64,000 bases of DNA from Halobacillus litoralis. GTDB lineage: Bacteria; Bacillota; Bacilli; Bacillales; Halobacillaceae. Positions 60,839-64,000 of this stretch are shown here, in pieces. The stretch is taken from positions 1,567,001-1,631,000 of the forward strand of contig NZ_CP026118.1 in NCBI RefSeq assembly GCF_004101865.1, written 5' to 3'. Both the position numbers and the translations under genes were made by a program. The notes beneath the pieces are model-generated. The model saw only the letters and a program-made list of their open reading frames with translations, was not told the DNA's origin and did no database searches. How positions within the stretch are numbered: position 1 is the stretch's first letter; every line of letters begins with the position of its first letter.

Positions 60839-61570
60839 CTACCCTATCAAGAATGTATACAATACGGTTTCTCGGCCTCCGATCAAGTGACTGAGTTCCA
60901 TATCATAAAAACCGCCTAATGGGACGGATTTCAGCTCCAAGTGAGTCGAAACGAGTTGAATATTCTGACCGATATGTCCCGCCTCTTGCTGGACAAGCTT
61001 ATAAGAAATATCTGTGTATTTCTTCGATATGGAGGATAAAGGAACAGATAAGACAATGGCACATTGTGCAGTAGCCCCTAAGTATTCTTGGATAAAAGAT
61101 TTCTGAATCGTCGACCACGGTATATGATCTTTGAAAACCAACTGATTGTGATCTGCATCCACCTCACAGATGTTTCCCTCATGCACCAAATCTGGGGAGA
61201 CTATATTTTCATTGAATAAAAAGTGAATGTTCACGTAATATTGAGCACCACCAGAGGGATATGTCCTTCGCTCCCCCTCCCCTCCAATAAAGGCAATTTG
61301 AGCAAAGTGTGCAATCAACTGCTCATCCAGGATTCGTCCTTGAGGGAAACTTGTCACCCAGGTCCGTCTATCCAACAATGTCTTTTCAAAATTGTCCGGA
61401 TCATGAAGAGAAAAGGACAAATCTTTCGTTACAAGCCCGGAGGTTCGCTCTAGCGTTCTTTCACGGTGTTGGTAAACTTGTGTTGAAGTATATTCTGGAG
61501 CATTAATGGTTGAGAGATGATAATCAATGAACATGTTTTCAAACCCTACCTTATAATCCCATTTCCACAT
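60839..61570 (-). CDS. SagB-type FMN dehydrogenase, second copy
   Basis: A 243-residue nitroreductase-fold protein of the SagB/McbC group, which oxidises azolines to azoles in peptide maturation. Seen are the substrate-side GGEGERRTYPSGGAQYYVNIHF, the EYLGATAQCAIVLSVPL and QQEAGHIGQNIQLVSTHL segments; the last is characteristic of the FMN site. ATG 61570 follows GGGAGGGTAGGGCA, four bases after the SpaB_C stop; the frame extends upstream but without a start signal. Confidence 0.75.
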   Translation of the reverse strand: MWKWDYKVGFENMFIDYHLSTINAPEYTSTQVYQHRERTLERTSGLVTKDLSFSLHDPDNFEKTLLDRRTWVTSFPQGRILDEQLIAHFAQIAFIGGEGERRTYPSGGAQYYVNIHFLFNENIVSPDLVHEGNICEVDADHNQLVFKDHIPWSTIQKSFIQEYLGATAQCAIVLSVPLSSISKKYTDISYKLVQQEAGHIGQNIQLVSTHLELKSVPLGGFYDMELSHLIGGRETVLYTFLIG

Positions 61571-61574
61571 TGCC

Positions 61575-62441
61575 CTACCCTCCCTGTTTAACAGTAGGAA
61601 CCGACAATCTCTGATGATACTCATGCAAAACCTTAGAAAAATAATATTCTCTTTCAGGTGAGACCCCCAAACGATTATTGAACATATGGATGTGAGAGAT
61701 AAGGATATAGTAGACATTCTGTTTGTCATAAGACTCTTGATGATAGATAATCATGCGCATTTTTTCACCAAGGAATGACAAATATGGCTTGTATGCCTCT
61801 ACTACTCCATTCATTTCACGCTTCTCCGTTCGTTGCTTTAGATAATCAGTTAAACCCGGATATTCAGGCTGATCACTGAAATGCTTCCAAACAAGATTGT
61901 AATCCTTGAAAAAATCTTCTACCGAGTCAATGATTCCCAACTTTCTTGCCAATTTCCCACACTCATACATAAGATCAAAACTGATCGCATACCTTTTGTT
62001 TCGAGAAATCTTCTGAATGACAGTACTAGCCAATTGCGTAGAAGCGACAAAAATATCCTCAGATGCACCCATCGCAGTATTTCCTCCATACCGCACCAGC
62101 TCCGGGTGATAATCTATATCCTGGATACTGAAATTGGGATAGAAAATACCAGCACCTCCCCCTTCAGTTTTGCTCACTCTTTCATCATGATCGATAGGGG
62201 CGAAATGCCAGTCTTCATACTCTGCACAAAATTCGGACAGCATCTCGAAAAGTTCCTCATCTATCCCTTTCCTTGATTCTTCCCACTTATAGCGCAGACG
62301 AATATGCGGCCCTCCATCCCAGTAGCGTATAAAAAAATATTCCCCTGGCCATTCATTATCCATAAATGGTAAGAGGTGATGGGCCAGGAATTCATCAATC
62401 AATTGATAATCATGAATAAAAATATGTCTGGACACCCACAT
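61575..62441 (-). CDS. Thiopeptide-type SpaB_C domain protein
   Basis: A 288-residue protein matching the lantibiotic dehydratase C-terminal (SpaB_C, thiopeptide-type ocin) family: WVSRHIFIHDYQLIDEFLAH, YFFIRYWDGGPHIRLRYK near residue 38, a central RYGGNTAMGASEDIF and the C-terminal ISHIHMFNNRLGVSPERE. In dehydratases this domain removes glutamate from modified Ser/Thr; stand-alone versions also appear in thiopeptide and azole clusters. No glutamylation (Lant_dehydr_N) gene is in the window. Confidence 0.85.
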   Translation of the reverse strand: MWVSRHIFIHDYQLIDEFLAHHLLPFMDNEWPGEYFFIRYWDGGPHIRLRYKWEESRKGIDEELFEMLSEFCAEYEDWHFAPIDHDERVSKTEGGGAGIFYPNFSIQDIDYHPELVRYGGNTAMGASEDIFVASTQLASTVIQKISRNKRYAISFDLMYECGKLARKLGIIDSVEDFFKDYNLVWKHFSDQPEYPGLTDYLKQRTEKREMNGVVEAYKPYLSFLGEKMRMIIYHQESYDKQNVYYILISHIHMFNNRLGVSPEREYYFSKVLHEYHQRLSVPTVKQGG

Positions 62442-62484
62442 GAGATCTCCTCCTTTATACTTTTCACTAGATTAAATCTATTCT

Positions 62485-63663
62485 TTATAGGTTCAGAACT
62501 GACGACTGCAATGACCGGGGGTGAGGAGCAATCATCACAGAATACCCAATAAAGTCGTCAGTGGTTAACCCTAAACACTTCTTCAAATGAAGGTCATCGT
62601 AATTTTTCATCCCCCTTGCTGTCCTACCCCATGAGCTCACAAGTAAGGAAATATACTGCCCCGCGTACCCTATATCCATGAACGTTCGATTGAATGAGCC
62701 CATATTTCTATCAAAGTAGAAGAACAACCAGATGTTCATGCTCGTCAAATTCGTAAAAGCATGATATTCTTTCAAAATATTTTGGTACTCAAGCGGTTGG
62801 CAGGTTTGATCGACCTTAATGAACTCTCCATTCGCCCAGTGATAATACCCTCTTTCGTATTCCTCTGCGTCGTTTATAAAGCAAGCCACCTTAATGTTGT
62901 GTTTTTGTTCTAACCCATTAACCTCATCTACCAGACACTTCATATGAAAAGAATCCAGTGGAAACGGTGGAAACGCGTCTCCACTATGGGTCTGACTGGA
63001 CGTTCTTTGTTGAAATCCATGCACAGGGTCCAGAAGAAATCGCTTGATTGGTTTCATATTGTTCTGTCGGGCCAGCGATATCCGAAAGCATAACCCCACC
63101 TCTACAAAATCTATATGCTCGTCCATATATAAGTCCCCTTCGCGCATTTCATGGTAAGGGATAGACTCACTTTCCAAGACAGCCTCAACGTTCATCTTCG
63201 CATGACCGACATTGAGCCTTGAGAGCATTTTATAAAACCCCCCATAATCAAGCTGCAATTTTCGGTCATCACTTACTAAGGCGAGGTACATTCCCTCCGG
63301 TTCTACTCCTTTGATCCATGTATTTTCACTGACTTCTATTTTGTCAGTCATAGGATTCAATTTATAAAGGTAGCCTTTATGAGCAAGGACCAAGTGAATA
63401 CTTAGAAAGTTCTTGGCCGTTGGGGATGTGGTATGGAAGAAGTATTTACTATGAAAATCGATCCGATAGACTCTTTCAACGCTAGAGAAAACTTTGTATA
63501 GAAAGCTGTCCCATTCATTAAGGGAGTTATGCCTTTTCAGAAAATCCATATCAATATAAGCGACGGGTCGTTCCATAATGGGTTTTTCTTCTACAGGGAG
63601 CCCGAAACTAAATGTCTCAAAACGTTGTTCTCCATACGTATTTAAATAATGTTCATCAAGCAT
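62485..63663 (-). CDS. SagB-type dehydrogenase, first copy
   Basis: A 392-residue SagB-type oxidoreductase. It has KYFFHTTSPTAKNFLSIHLVL near residue 75, comparable to the Ser-rich FMN phosphate region of SagB proteins, YKLNPMTDKIE and the C-terminal FNRTFMDIGYAGQYISLLVSSWG that is typical of azoline oxidases. ATG 63663 follows AGGAGGTGTTGT, ten bases after the YcaO stop. The protein is longer than usual, and with the copy at 60839 it makes two dehydrogenases in one cluster. Confidence 0.8.
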   Translation of the reverse strand: MLDEHYLNTYGEQRFETFSFGLPVEEKPIMERPVAYIDMDFLKRHNSLNEWDSFLYKVFSSVERVYRIDFHSKYFFHTTSPTAKNFLSIHLVLAHKGYLYKLNPMTDKIEVSENTWIKGVEPEGMYLALVSDDRKLQLDYGGFYKMLSRLNVGHAKMNVEAVLESESIPYHEMREGDLYMDEHIDFVEVGLCFRISLARQNNMKPIKRFLLDPVHGFQQRTSSQTHSGDAFPPFPLDSFHMKCLVDEVNGLEQKHNIKVACFINDAEEYERGYYHWANGEFIKVDQTCQPLEYQNILKEYHAFTNLTSMNIWLFFYFDRNMGSFNRTFMDIGYAGQYISLLVSSWGRTARGMKNYDDLHLKKCLGLTTDDFIGYSVMIAPHPRSLQSSVLNL

Positions 63664-63673
63664 ACAACACCTC

Positions 63674-64000
63674 CTAAGGGAATGGATGCGGGGTGCTTTT
63701 GATCCACTCCTCATCCAATAGACCTCTTTCTTTAAGACGAATAGCTTTTTCGATCCTGGAAAATACAACACGCCTGTTCTGATGACCAAATGTCATCGTC
63801 AGCATTTCTGGAACAATATACTTTACATTCACAAAACCGGAAACAGTCAAATTGGGGTTTTGGATTACTGCTCGGTAAGCTTTTGGAGAAATGCACATAA
63901 TCTTCTCATGCCATTCTTCAATAATTCGGGTGGACGAACCGCTGAAATGCTCATAATAGGTTTCCAATTCAGCTGGTGTTTTTTGATATGGACTAGCAAG
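63674..64000 (-). CDS. YcaO cyclodehydratase, C-terminal part (partial)
   Basis: An open frame that continues off the right edge of the window; 108 residues are seen. It has YIVPEMLTMTFGHQNRRV, like the end of YcaO domains (VP-x-L-x-x-x-x-G), and it ends in TPHPFP, the Pro-rich PxPxP tail that YcaO azoline-forming enzymes use at their active site. YcaO uses ATP to cyclise Cys, Ser and Thr of a precursor peptide. The assignment rests on the C-terminus and neighbours. Confidence 0.7.
   Translation of the reverse strand, partial: LASPYQKTPAELETYYEHFSGSSTRIIEEWHEKIMCISPKAYRAVIQNPNLTVSGFVNVKYIVPEMLTMTFGHQNRRVVFSRIEKAIRLKERGLLDEEWIKSTPHPFP

Noticed and set aside
1..64000. CRISPR arrays, tRNA or rRNA genes, and insertion sequences
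   Set aside because: I saw no regularly spaced direct repeats with spacers, no rRNA- or tRNA-like stretches, and no transposase-like frame; very small or degenerate ones could be missed.

Overview
The window looks like chromosomal DNA of a salt-adapted, endospore-forming Bacillaceae bacterium, of the Halobacillus/Virgibacillus type. This is an inference. It rests on strong AGGAGG ribosome sites, Bacillus-type gene families (PBP3, AgrBDCA, ECF transporters, CotY/ExsY-like and SPOCS-like spore coat proteins) and osmolyte genes (two BCCT carriers and a GbsA betaine aldehyde dehydrogenase).

Layout. 1-9.4 kb: a minus-strand galacturonate operon (uxaB-uxaC-uxaA-kdgA-kdgK, a TIM-barrel protein, then a large secreted protein cut by the window edge and probably a pectate lyase), controlled by two palindromic operators at a clear sigma-A promoter. 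9.5-19.5 kb: housekeeping and accessory genes (penicillin-binding protein, glutamate dehydrogenase, an acetolactate-synthase-like/aldehyde dehydrogenase pair, a VOC protein, a divergent BCCT carrier, a lipoprotein). 19.8-26.8 kb: an OpuD-type betaine carrier diverging from an amidohydrolase-Rieske-ferredoxin reductase-split chromate transporter-gbsA operon; the gap between them has an ACTGA motif repeated about every 10 bp.

27.1-41.3 kb holds the most interesting metabolic locus. One minus-strand run encodes a LacI-type regulator, an ECF transporter (T, A, A), uridine phosphorylase, an MTAP-like phosphorylase, an amidohydrolase, a class II aldolase, an MtnA-type isomerase, a small XapX protein and malate synthase G. 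A separate ECF S component shares the same operator motif. Malic enzyme and a FAH-family protein lie between. Read together, the genes suggest import of nucleosides, phosphorolysis to (5-deoxy)ribose-1-phosphate, isomerisation to the ribulose-1-phosphate, cleavage to dihydroxyacetone phosphate plus an aldehyde, and assimilation of C2 carbon through glyoxylate and malate.

41.6-50.5 kb is a sporulation-linked region: two unknown proteins, four SPOCS/CsxC-like proteins (one with a long acidic repeat region), a ParM-like actin with a putative adaptor, and a CotY/ExsY-like protein. Several have candidate sigma-K -10 elements. 50.8-56.9 kb: a NodB/LysM deacetylase with a frameshift in its last LysM, and an RND (MMPL) exporter with a YhgE-like partner opposite a TetR regulator. 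56.9-59.9 kb: a complete agrBDCA quorum-sensing locus with an unannotated agrD. 59.9-64 kb: the downstream part of a thiazole/oxazole-modified peptide (TOMM) cluster with two SagB-type dehydrogenases, a thiopeptide-type SpaB_C protein, an unknown protein and the C-terminus of a YcaO cyclodehydratase. The cluster continues beyond the window.
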